Below are positions 7,749 through 14,876 of a stretch of DNA of 32,442 bases, piece by piece. Position numbers and translations under genes: made by a program. Numbering within the stretch: the stretch's first letter is position 1; every line of letters begins with the position of its first letter. The notes below the pieces were generated by a model. That model ran no database searches, was not told the DNA's origin, and saw only the letters and a list, made by a program, of their open reading frames with translations. Source of the DNA: Rhodospirillaceae bacterium (GTDB lineage Bacteria; Pseudomonadota; Alphaproteobacteria; UBA8366; GCA-2717185); the NCBI GenBank assembly GCA_002717185.1, contig PBDC01000082.1, positions 1 to 32,442 on the forward strand. Reading direction: 5' to 3'.

Positions 7749-8882
7749 ATGAATTTCGAAGAACACGCGGCGAAGCCCTTGCTCGCCGCGGCTGGTATCG
7801 CAGTGCCCGAAAGCGCCCTGGCCGCCACCCCGGCCGATGCCGCGTTGGTGGCGGAAAAAATTGGGCCTTGCGTGGTCAAAGCACAGGTGCCGACAGGTAA
7901 GCGCGGCAAGGCGGGCGGGATCAAGCTCGCTGGCACCCCGGCCGAAGCTGAGGCGGCAGCCCAGAAGATTATCGGCATGGATATCGCCGGCAACACCGTC
8001 GAACAGGTGCTGGTCGAAGCGCAAGCCGACATTGCAGCGGAGTACTACGCTTGCGTAATGACCGATGCGGCCTCAAAGGGTCCGCTGATGCTGTTCTCGA
8101 CCGAAGGCGGCATGGATATCGAGGAAGTTGCAGACGCTAATCCTGACAAGATCGTTCGACTGTTGATCGATATTCGTAATGGTGTCGACCGCGCGGCGAC
8201 GGAAGCGGCTCTCGACGGCATTGGTCTCGACGACAAGACAGGGCCCGTCGCTGATGTGCTGGAGAAACTCTACGACGTCTACTTCAATAACGACGCGGAA
8301 CTCGTGGAGATCAATCCGCTGATCGCTACTCGTGCGGGCAATCTCGTTGCGCTCGACTGCAAGTTTTCGCTGGAGGACTCCGGCGCCAACCGGCGACCAG
8401 AACTGGTTAATAAGGGCGCGCCGGAGAAATTGACCGAGTTGGAGAGCCGCGGCCGTGATATCGGCTTACGCTATATAGAACTTGATGGCGATGTCGGCGT
8501 ACTGGCGAATGGCGCTGGCCTTACCATGACTACCATGGATGTAGTACGGCACTATGGCGGTGAGCCGGCGAATTTCCTGGAGATCGGCGGTGAGGCCTAT
8601 ACGCTAGGCAAGCCGGCACTTGAACTGGTGTTGTCGAATCCACGGGTGAAGTGTCTGCTAGTTAACTTCTGCGGCGCCTTCGCGCGAACCGATGTGATGA
8701 CTGAAGGCATTGTCAACGCTTGGCAGGAACTCAAGCCCACCTTGCCAGTGTTCTTCACCATACACGGTACGAACGAGGACGAGGCCATCGCTCTGGTCCG
8801 AGAGCGGTTGAATATGGAACCCTACGATCTTATGGATGATGCGGTTAAAGCGGCCGTCACGGCCGCGAAGGAAACATCATGA
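7749..8882 (+). CDS. NDP-forming acyl-CoA ligase, beta (ATP-grasp) subunit, SucC-like
   Basis: A 377-residue homologue of succinyl-CoA synthetase beta. The start ATG at 7749 (MNFEEHAAKPLLAAAGI) matches the SucC N-terminus; an in-frame upstream codon inside the previous gene does not. The ATP-grasp nucleotide motif VKAQVPTGKRGKAGG is at residues 43-57, the metal-binding ELVEINP at 184-190, and the loop NGAGLTM at 254-260 begins the CoA-ligase domain. It overlaps the alpha gene by ATGA. With the alpha subunit it would convert acyl-CoA, ADP or GDP and phosphate to acid plus NTP, or the reverse. There are no TCA genes around, and the acylating aldehyde dehydrogenase directly upstream argues for a dedicated acid such as sulfoacetate rather than succinate. 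Malate-CoA ligase (MtkA type) is an alternative. Confidence 0.85.
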   Translation: MNFEEHAAKPLLAAAGIAVPESALAATPADAALVAEKIGPCVVKAQVPTGKRGKAGGIKLAGTPAEAEAAAQKIIGMDIAGNTVEQVLVEAQADIAAEYYACVMTDAASKGPLMLFSTEGGMDIEEVADANPDKIVRLLIDIRNGVDRAATEAALDGIGLDDKTGPVADVLEKLYDVYFNNDAELVEINPLIATRAGNLVALDCKFSLEDSGANRRPELVNKGAPEKLTELESRGRDIGLRYIELDGDVGVLANGAGLTMTTMDVVRHYGGEPANFLEIGGEAYTLGKPALELVLSNPRVKCLLVNFCGAFARTDVMTEGIVNAWQELKPTLPVFFTIHGTNEDEAIALVRERLNMEPYDLMDDAVKAAVTAAKETS

Positions 8883-9748
8883 TCGTCAAAAAGCATGAGC
8901 GAGTTCTGATCCAGGGTATCACCGGGAAGCAGGGCAGCTTCTGGACCGAGCGCATGCAAGCCTACGGCACCAACGTCATGGGCGGTGTCAATCCGCGCCG
9001 TGCGGGCGAAACAGCCTGTGGCGTGCCGGTATACGCCTCGGCGGTTGAGGCGGCACAGGATGGCGGCTTCGATGTATCTGCTATGTTTATTCCACCAATG
9101 CTAGCTAAAGATGCAGCGCTTGACGCGATCAAGGCGGGTGCCAAAGGCATCGTCTGTTTGACCGAGCATATTCCGGTTCAAGACGTGATGTATTTCCTTG
9201 CTGCGGCACGTGAGGCGGGCACTTGGGTGATCGGTCCGAATACGACCGGTGTGGTAACGGCGGGCGAGTGTTTCGTTGGTTTTATGCCGGTCTTCGAAGA
9301 ACGGGTATTCCAGCCTGGCGATATCGGCATCGTCTCGCGCAGTGGCAGTCTCGGCACGCTTGTTTGCATGAAGATGGTTGAAGCCGGCTTCGGTACGTCA
9401 ACCTTTGTCGGCATTGGCGGTGATCCAATCATCGGTTCAACAACCCTGGACGCGCTTAAAGCCCTCGATGCTGATGACCGTACCAAGGGCATTGTCTTGA
9501 TCGGCGAGATTGGTGGCGAGATGGAGGAGGCGGCGGCGGAATATGCCGAGGGTATGAAAAAGCCTATCGTCGCCTTCATCGCCGGCGCGGCCTCTCCTCC
9601 GGGTAAGCGCATGGGCCATGCAGGTGCAATCGTCATGGGTGACCGTGGGACCTATCAATCCAAACGTAAAGCGCTCGAAAAGGCTGGCGTGATTGTGCTC
9701 GACACTCCGTCCTTGGTCGGTGAGGCAATGCGTGAGGCGATGGCGTAG
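8879..9748 (+). CDS. NDP-forming acyl-CoA ligase, alpha subunit, SucD-like
   Basis: A 289-residue partner of the preceding beta subunit. An N-terminal CoA-binding Rossmann domain starts with [17 protein letters not shown], and GGVNPRRAG is the usual following motif. [13 protein letters not shown] (about 118-130) and SRSGSLGT (about 153-160) are family blocks. The phosphohistidine of the catalytic cycle is His247 in [11 protein letters not shown]. The start overlaps the beta stop (ATGA), so the two subunits are translationally coupled. Length and motifs are complete, so the enzyme should be active. In the operon it would transfer an acyl group between CoA and phosphate. Substrate specificity cannot be read from the sequence; sulfoacetate is a hypothesis drawn from context. 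Confidence 0.87.
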   Translation: MIVKKHERVLIQGITGKQGSFWTERMQAYGTNVMGGVNPRRAGETACGVPVYASAVEAAQDGGFDVSAMFIPPMLAKDAALDAIKAGAKGIVCLTEHIPVQDVMYFLAAAREAGTWVIGPNTTGVVTAGECFVGFMPVFEERVFQPGDIGIVSRSGSLGTLVCMKMVEAGFGTSTFVGIGGDPIIGSTTLDALKALDADDRTKGIVLIGEIGGEMEEAAAEYAEGMKKPIVAFIAGAASPPGKRMGHAGAIVMGDRGTYQSKRKALEKAGVIVLDTPSLVGEAMREAMA

Positions 9749-9789
9749 TTCTTTGGGCGATTGATACTTGCAGGTATGCTCCGACTGCT

Positions 9790-10344
9790 ATGTCTAAACT
9801 GCGTCCTCTCATCGAAACCGGGTTCCTCTATCTCCGGCACGGCCAATCTGAATCGAATGTCCGTGGCCTGATTGGCGGTGCGACAGACTATGCTTTAACT
9901 GATCAGGGACGCGACGAGGCCCGTTTGGCTGGAGAGCGTTTGCGCGGACAGGTTATCTCCGCCATCTATACCAGTCCCTTGCAACGTGCCTATGACACGG
10001 CCTGCATCGTTTCTGAAGCGCATGGAGGCATTTCCGTCAATGTGCATGACGATTTGCGGGAACGTACGCTCGGTGTTTGGGAAGGGCAGCCAATTTCAGA
10101 ATTCGTGCGGGGGGTAACGCCGGAAGGTGGTGAGTCCATCGAGTCCTTCCGAAGCCGAATCATTGGCAGCTTGGATACGATTGAGGCACCGCCGAGCGTG
10201 CTGCTCGTGGCGCATGCGGGTGTTTATCGGGTTTTGCGCGAATACTTGGTTGGTGCTGATGTGCCGGAGCGAGCTCGCAATGCGGAACCGATGGCCTTTA
10301 AATCTGGTGAAACGATCGGGACCTGGCGCGTCGAGGTCGTTTAA
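9790..10344 (+). CDS. Histidine phosphatase family protein
   Basis: A 184-residue branch-1 histidine phosphatase (phosphoglycerate-mutase fold). The phosphate-accepting motif LRHGQSESN places Arg16-His17-Gly18. The supporting acid is in LRERTLGVWEG (Glu91) and the second catalytic His is His142 in VAHAG. TSPLQRAYDTA is the conserved arginine block. The length suits a small phosphatase such as the alpha-ribazole phosphatase/PhoE type rather than glycolytic GpmA. It lies 41 bp after the CoA ligase and 15 bp before the DUF1446 gene, hence probably in the same transcript. No good ribosome site is visible before the ATG. The substrate is unknown. Confidence 0.85.
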   Translation: MSKLRPLIETGFLYLRHGQSESNVRGLIGGATDYALTDQGRDEARLAGERLRGQVISAIYTSPLQRAYDTACIVSEAHGGISVNVHDDLRERTLGVWEGQPISEFVRGVTPEGGESIESFRSRIIGSLDTIEAPPSVLLVAHAGVYRVLREYLVGADVPERARNAEPMAFKSGETIGTWRVEVV

Positions 10345-10359
10345 CGGGAGATGGGTATA

Positions 10360-11739
10360 ATGGCAGAAGAACGTTTTCATATTGGCAACGCCGCAGGGTT
10401 CGCGACAGACCGGGTCGATGCCGGGGCACCCGTCGTCCAGGCGCTGATCGATGCCGGCGCGCCGGCAGCCCTCTTTTACGAGACCCTGGCGGAACGCACT
10501 CTCGCCTATGCACAGCGCAACAAACTACGCGATGCCGACAAGGGGTATACTCCGGATCTTGAACGGTTCCTGGCACCGGTACTGGTGGACTGTGTCGCGC
10601 ATGAGATCCCGATACTTGGCAATTTTGGCGCCGCTAACCCCGCAGGTGCGGCCCGGGCAATTCATCGGTTGGCGCAAGAACTGGGTATCGAAGAAATCAA
10701 GGTGGCGGTGGTCGAAGGCGACGATGTCCGCGAAGGGCTGCGTTCGATGCAGGTACAGGCCTGGGAGGAGGAGCCACTGTTCGATGTTGGCCGGTACGAC
10801 ATCGTTGCGGCTAACGCGTATCTCGGTGCGCGGCCGATCGCCGACGCCTTGGCGTTGGGCGCTGACGTGGTGGTCACCGGCCGTGTGACCGACTCTGCGT
10901 TAGCGTTGGCACCACTACTGCATCATTTTGGTTGGAAAGATCAGGACTGGGATCGGGTCGCCGCCGGTGTGCTGACGGGCCATCTTTTGGAGTGCGGAGC
11001 GCAGGCGACCGGTGGATATTTTGCGGACCCTGGCTACAAGGACGTGCCAGGGATGGCCGATATCGGTTATCCGATCGCAGAGGTCACGGGTGAGGGGGAC
11101 ATCGTGCTTACCAAGCCTTCAGGCACGGGCGGCCGTGTTGACCCGCGTACCGTCAAGGAACAGGTTCTCTACGAGATCCACGACCCGGCGAACTATCTGA
11201 CACCGGACGTAACCCTCGATCTTATGCAGGTCGCGGTCTCTGACGTGGGGCCGGACCGGGTGCAGGTCACCGGTGCCAAGGGGCGACCGGCACCGGAGAC
11301 CCTAAAAGTCACTATTAGCTATGAGGGTGGCTGGCTCGGTGAGGGTGAGATTTCCTATGCCGGTCCAGGGGCGTCTGCACGGGCGCGGCTAGCGGCACAG
11401 ACGGCCAAAGAGCGGGTCGAACGCGAATTTCCGGGCCTTTCGGTTCGCACCGACGTGCTGGGTTTGGTAAGTGTGCTGGACGGCGATAGCGGCGGCCTTT
11501 CTAAACATCACAGCGACACGGACTGGCAGGACGTGCGCGTCCGGCTGGCGGTGAACGCCGCTGACGAGACTACCGCGGCGCGGGCGGCGCGCGAAGTGGA
11601 AACCCTCTATTGTGCCGGACCGGCGGGAGGTGCCGGGGTCCGGCTGAATGTCATGCCGCGTATCAAGACTGCGTCGTGCCTAATCCCGCGCGAGTCGATC
11701 CAACCGCGGGTCCGCCTTGTGGGGCCGGACGATGTCTGA
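10360..11739 (+). CDS. DUF1446 / AtuA-family protein, large part
   Basis: A 459-residue member of the acyclic terpene utilisation AtuA family (DUF1446). Blocks seen: RFHIGNAAGFATDRVDA at the N-terminus, YETLAERTLAYAQ, GNFGAANPAGAARAI, VVTGRVTDSALALAPL and GTGGRVDPRTVKEQVLYEI. The start at 10360 is preferred because GGGAG lies nine bases before it; an ATG at 10351 sits directly against that site. The 3' end overlaps the next gene by 8 bp. That gene encodes the small domain often found fused to or next to AtuA, so this is a split arrangement. The biochemical activity of the family is unknown; it usually lies among acyl-CoA catabolic genes. No carboxylase genes, the usual partners in terpene clusters, are present. 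Confidence 0.85.
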   Translation: MAEERFHIGNAAGFATDRVDAGAPVVQALIDAGAPAALFYETLAERTLAYAQRNKLRDADKGYTPDLERFLAPVLVDCVAHEIPILGNFGAANPAGAARAIHRLAQELGIEEIKVAVVEGDDVREGLRSMQVQAWEEEPLFDVGRYDIVAANAYLGARPIADALALGADVVVTGRVTDSALALAPLLHHFGWKDQDWDRVAAGVLTGHLLECGAQATGGYFADPGYKDVPGMADIGYPIAEVTGEGDIVLTKPSGTGGRVDPRTVKEQVLYEIHDPANYLTPDVTLDLMQVAVSDVGPDRVQVTGAKGRPAPETLKVTISYEGGWLGEGEISYAGPGASARARLAAQTAKERVEREFPGLSVRTDVLGLVSVLDGDSGGLSKHHSDTDWQDVRVRLAVNAADETTAARAAREVETLYCAGPAGGAGVRLNVMPRIKTASCLIPRESIQPRVRLVGPDDV

Positions 11740-12109
11740 TTGTCTGGTCGAGGTACCCTTACGTGAAATCGCCCATGGCCGCACAGGCGATAAGGGCGAT
11801 CGCTCTAATATGAGCGTGATCCCGTACGCCGATGATGGCTATGCCCCTATTGACAAACAGGTGACGGCTGAACGCATGCGCGCGGCCTTCGCCCATCGCG
11901 GTGCGGGCAAGGTGGTGCGCTACGATTTGCCTGTGCTAGGAGCGTTCAATTTTGTGCTCGACGATGTTCTGCAAGGTGGTGTCAATGGCAGCTTGAACCT
12001 AGACGGACATGGTAAAAGCCTGTCCTTCCTGGCCCTATCTATTTCAGTCACGGTACCGCGATCGGTTGTCGAAAATGCCCGCGCTGCGCGCGAGAGGGAC
12101 GTAGCGTGA
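11732..12109 (+). CDS. AtuA-associated small domain protein
   Basis: A 125-residue protein corresponding to the C-terminal domain of longer AtuA proteins. The characteristic opening EVPLREIAHGRTGDKGDRSNMSVI lies at residues 6-29, followed by VTAERMRAAFAHRGAGKVVRYDLP and LGAFNFVLDDVLQGGVNGSLNLDGHGK. The ATG at 11732 lies inside the end of the large AtuA gene (8-bp overlap), pointing to coupled, stoichiometric synthesis. An in-frame GTG 15 bp upstream is less likely. No transmembrane segment or signal is present. Its role is unknown and it probably forms a complex with the upstream protein. Confidence 0.8.
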   Translation: MSDCLVEVPLREIAHGRTGDKGDRSNMSVIPYADDGYAPIDKQVTAERMRAAFAHRGAGKVVRYDLPVLGAFNFVLDDVLQGGVNGSLNLDGHGKSLSFLALSISVTVPRSVVENARAARERDVA

Positions 12110-12378
12110 GTGGTAATGGTCTCTATCTTAAGAAATTCCAAGATGTGGAAGGTATCTGCACCGAAATTTTTTCTGTGTGACGGCCTAATCGCAGCGAATT
12201 TCCCTTTGGCGGGCCGGCAAATTTCTTCATCCTTCAGGCTGAATTTGCGTACGACACCGTAGTTTGCCATCTGCCGCGCTCGCTTGCGGTGCATGACGGG
12301 AGTGCCGTCCTTTGCGTCGGCATCTATGAAGGCATGGCTTGAACGCCTATCTTTCGCTAAACGGAAGAGGAAAGTCTC
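12110..12378. other. Non-coding gap inside the plus-strand run
   Basis: 269 bp between the AtuA small protein and the LLM oxidoreductase. Open frames exist on both strands, including a long minus-strand one that continues into both flanking genes, but none resembles a known protein. The gap may carry a separate promoter for the next three genes; no clear -35/-10 pair was found. Confidence 0.4.
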
Positions 12379-13191
12379 ATGCGAATTGGGGTAAGCCTCA
12401 ACATTCACCGATTGGAGACAGCGAGTGGTTCGCTCTACACGGATGCAATGCGCACGGCAGAGAAGGTGGGCTTTGATGGAATCTGGTTCTTCGATGCGCT
12501 TGGCCGGGGTACATTCCGCGTCGATCCTATTAGCGGTATGGCCGCCGCGGCGGCGGTAACGGACACGATTGAACTCGGCACATGCATCCTGCAGGTGCCA
12601 TTGCGCGGCACAGTGGAACTTGCGCACCGCATCCTGGGCATCCATTACTTGTCTGGCGGCCGCATCCGGCTCGGCGTGGGAACAGGATCGACGGAAGGTG
12701 ACTTTAAAGCGACAGGCAACGATTTCAGCGCCCGCTTCCGCAAGCTTGCCGAGGCATTACCGGTCATGCAGGCCCTTTGGCGTGGCGAGGTTGTTGGAGA
12801 CGCCAACCTGACCCCGCCCGACTTTGCTGCGGGCGGACCACCAATATTGATTGGCAGCTGGGCTGGTAGCCGCTGGATCCCGATCGCGGCCAATGATTAC
12901 GACGGTTGGATCTCTTCTTGCCACTTCACCAATATCGCGACCTTGAAAGAAGGCTACAAACGGTTCAAGGGCGAAGGCGGTGGGCGTACCGTCGCCTCCA
13001 ATATCCCGGTTGATTTTTCTGGCGGTGGCGGAACCCTTTTAGACGACGATAATCTAGACCTACGCTGCAGTGAGGAGGAAGCCAAGGAACGGCTAAACCT
13101 CCTGGCGGAAATCGGCTTTGATGATGCCATCGTCACCGTAAACGATTTCTCCGAGGACTATATGATGGCGGTGCGAGCACTGCATGCCTGA
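12379..13191 (+). CDS. LLM-class (luciferase-like) flavin-dependent oxidoreductase
   Basis: A 270-residue TIM-barrel enzyme of the bacterial luciferase-like superfamily, using FMN or F420. The N-terminal strand MRIGVSLNI and the block AMRTAEKVGFDGIWFFDAL are typical. TDTIELGTCILQVPLRGTVELAHRI and LSGGRIRLGVGTGSTEGDF are the central LLM signatures. A GAGGAAAG ribosome site precedes the ATG. It is shorter than alkanesulfonate monooxygenase SsuD (about 380), so it is more like the short F420-type group. The stop overlaps the alpha/beta hydrolase start by 8 bp, so the two are coupled. It could hydroxylate or cleave the substrate of the pathway. A desulfonating role is possible in this context but unsupported by specific residues. 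Confidence 0.85.
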   Translation: MRIGVSLNIHRLETASGSLYTDAMRTAEKVGFDGIWFFDALGRGTFRVDPISGMAAAAAVTDTIELGTCILQVPLRGTVELAHRILGIHYLSGGRIRLGVGTGSTEGDFKATGNDFSARFRKLAEALPVMQALWRGEVVGDANLTPPDFAAGGPPILIGSWAGSRWIPIAANDYDGWISSCHFTNIATLKEGYKRFKGEGGGRTVASNIPVDFSGGGGTLLDDDNLDLRCSEEEAKERLNLLAEIGFDDAIVTVNDFSEDYMMAVRALHA

Positions 13192-14020
13192 CTTGCAACG
13201 CGGGGCAGGTCTCTCGATCCACTACCAAATCGACGATTTCACCGACCCTTGGGTGGAATCGCCGATGTTGTTACTACAGCATGGCAACGGCCGTTCGGGC
13301 CATTTCTGGTATCGATGGGTGCCATTGCTGGCGGGGCATTTCAAGGTCGTACGACCGGATATGCGCGGGCTCGGCGGTTCGAGCCGACCAGCTGACTTGG
13401 AACGCAGCTTGACCTTGGACAGCCTTGTGGGTGACCTGGTCGGGTTGCTCGATCATCTGGATGTCGAGCGCGTGCACTATTGTGGCGAGTCGATGGGCGG
13501 CATCCTTGGACTTGCCCTTTCGGCGCTGCACCCCGATAGGGTCTGCAGCTTGACCCTTGTGGGGACCCCCGTTTTCATCGAACAGAAAATGAAGGATCGC
13601 TATTCCCTCGGCCATGGATCACGCACTGAGGCCATGCAGCAAATGGGTATTCGCGATTGGGTAGATGCGACGACGCGCAAGACCCGGCTACCTGCAGACG
13701 AGGAACCGGATCTCTTCAACTGGTACGTTGAAGAGTTTGCCAAGGGCGATCCGGATGTCCAGGTTGCCATGTCGAAGCTGGTTAATGCGGCGGACGCGTC
13801 ATCATTCTTGCCAAATATCCGGGCGCCGGTTTTGGGGCTTTATCCCACTTCGGGTCAGATTACCAGCGACCGTCAGGAAGCTCTTTTGCGCGATGGATTG
13901 GCTGATTTCACCATGGTGCATCTGCCTACTGCCTATCACATGGTACAACTTCTCCATCCGGAAGAATGTACAGATGCGCTGCGGCGATTTTGCGCTCAGC
14001 ATGATGCCTCTGTGGGATGA
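13184..14020 (+). CDS. Alpha/beta hydrolase
   Basis: A 278-residue alpha/beta-fold hydrolase. The oxyanion motif HGNG is at residues 33-36, MRGLGGSSRP is at about 60-69, and the nucleophile elbow CGESMGG contains Ser103. The likely catalytic His is His252 in PTAYHMVQ. The acid is probably in the GLYPTSGQITSD region, not certain. This arrangement fits carboxylesterases, enol-lactone hydrolases and C-C bond hydrolases. The gene overlaps both neighbours (8 bp with the LLM enzyme, 4 bp ATGA with the transporter), so the three form a tight unit. A monooxygenase plus hydrolase plus transporter suggests uptake and opening of a ring or ester compound. Substrate unknown. Confidence 0.88.
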   Translation: MPDLQRGAGLSIHYQIDDFTDPWVESPMLLLQHGNGRSGHFWYRWVPLLAGHFKVVRPDMRGLGGSSRPADLERSLTLDSLVGDLVGLLDHLDVERVHYCGESMGGILGLALSALHPDRVCSLTLVGTPVFIEQKMKDRYSLGHGSRTEAMQQMGIRDWVDATTRKTRLPADEEPDLFNWYVEEFAKGDPDVQVAMSKLVNAADASSFLPNIRAPVLGLYPTSGQITSDRQEALLRDGLADFTMVHLPTAYHMVQLLHPEECTDALRRFCAQHDASVG

Positions 14021-14874
14021 AAGCGCTACCGCAATATTTACAGGCCGTATTCTGGATGTTCGGCACGCTGATTGCGCTGTCGCTGATGGGGATTGCGGCG
14101 CGAGAGCTTTCCGAGATTTACAACACAGTGCAGATCCTCTTCGTCCGCAATGTCGCCGGGTTCGCGGTCATTCTCGCTCTCATGCTACAGCTAGGCACGG
14201 GCATCGTTCGGACGCAGCGGGTCTGGATGCACGGTTGGCGCAACCTGTGCCATATCTCCGCCGTGGGCTGCTGGTTCTACGGTATTTCGGTGCTGCCTCT
14301 GGCTGAGGTTTTCGTTCTCGAGTCCACTTTGCCGATTTGGGTAGTGATCCTGGCAGTTCCCTTTCTGCGAGAGCGTTTTACATCTTATCGGCTGGTCGCG
14401 GTGTTGCTTGGCTTCGCCGGTATTCTGGTTATTTTGCGGCCCGGCGTCGCAATCATCGATCCGGTGGCCCTGATCGTGCTGTTGGGCGCGATGCTATTCG
14501 GCGGAGCGAATGTGTTTACAAAAGCGCTGACCCGAACCGAAGGGCCAATGACTATCCTGTTCTGGATGTTCCTGCTGCAGCTGTTGATGGCAAGCGTTGC
14601 CATTAGCTCTTACGGTATCTTCCTGCCACATGGTCATTACTGGCTCTGGGTCATTGCAATTGGCTTGACTGGACTAGCCGCGCATTACTGTACGGCGTGC
14701 AGCCTTAGCCTTGCTGATGCGGGGCTGGTTACTCCGCTACATTACCTGAGGGTCCCGCTGATCGCCTGGCTCGGATGGCTGATCTATGACGAAACCGCAG
14801 ATATCTGGCTGTGGATTGGCGCAGGGATCATTTTCGCTGGCACAATGGTCAATGTCCGGGGCGAGAAAAAGTAG
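14017..14874 (+). CDS. EamA-type (DMT superfamily) transporter
   Basis: A 285-residue inner-membrane protein with about ten hydrophobic helices arranged as two EamA repeats. The first repeat includes FYGISVLPLAEVFVLESTLPIWVVILA and RLVAVLLGFAGILVILRPG; the second includes LTGLAAHYCTACSLSLADAG and LIAWLGWLIYDE. These are the two conserved EamA motifs. The ATG lies in the hydrolase stop (ATGA). The gene ends two bases before the convergent flavoprotein gene, leaving no room for a separate terminator. DMT carriers export or import small metabolites; this one probably serves the catabolic run upstream. No substrate can be named. Confidence 0.9.
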   Translation: MKALPQYLQAVFWMFGTLIALSLMGIAARELSEIYNTVQILFVRNVAGFAVILALMLQLGTGIVRTQRVWMHGWRNLCHISAVGCWFYGISVLPLAEVFVLESTLPIWVVILAVPFLRERFTSYRLVAVLLGFAGILVILRPGVAIIDPVALIVLLGAMLFGGANVFTKALTRTEGPMTILFWMFLLQLLMASVAISSYGIFLPHGHYWLWVIAIGLTGLAAHYCTACSLSLADAGLVTPLHYLRVPLIAWLGWLIYDETADIWLWIGAGIIFAGTMVNVRGEKK

Positions 14875-14876
14875 CG

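Noticed and set aside
11920..12645. Minus-strand open frame of 241 codons spanning the 12110-12378 gap
   Set aside because: Most of it mirrors the AtuA small protein and the LLM gene. The part over the gap is Arg/Lys/His-rich with no recognisable motif.
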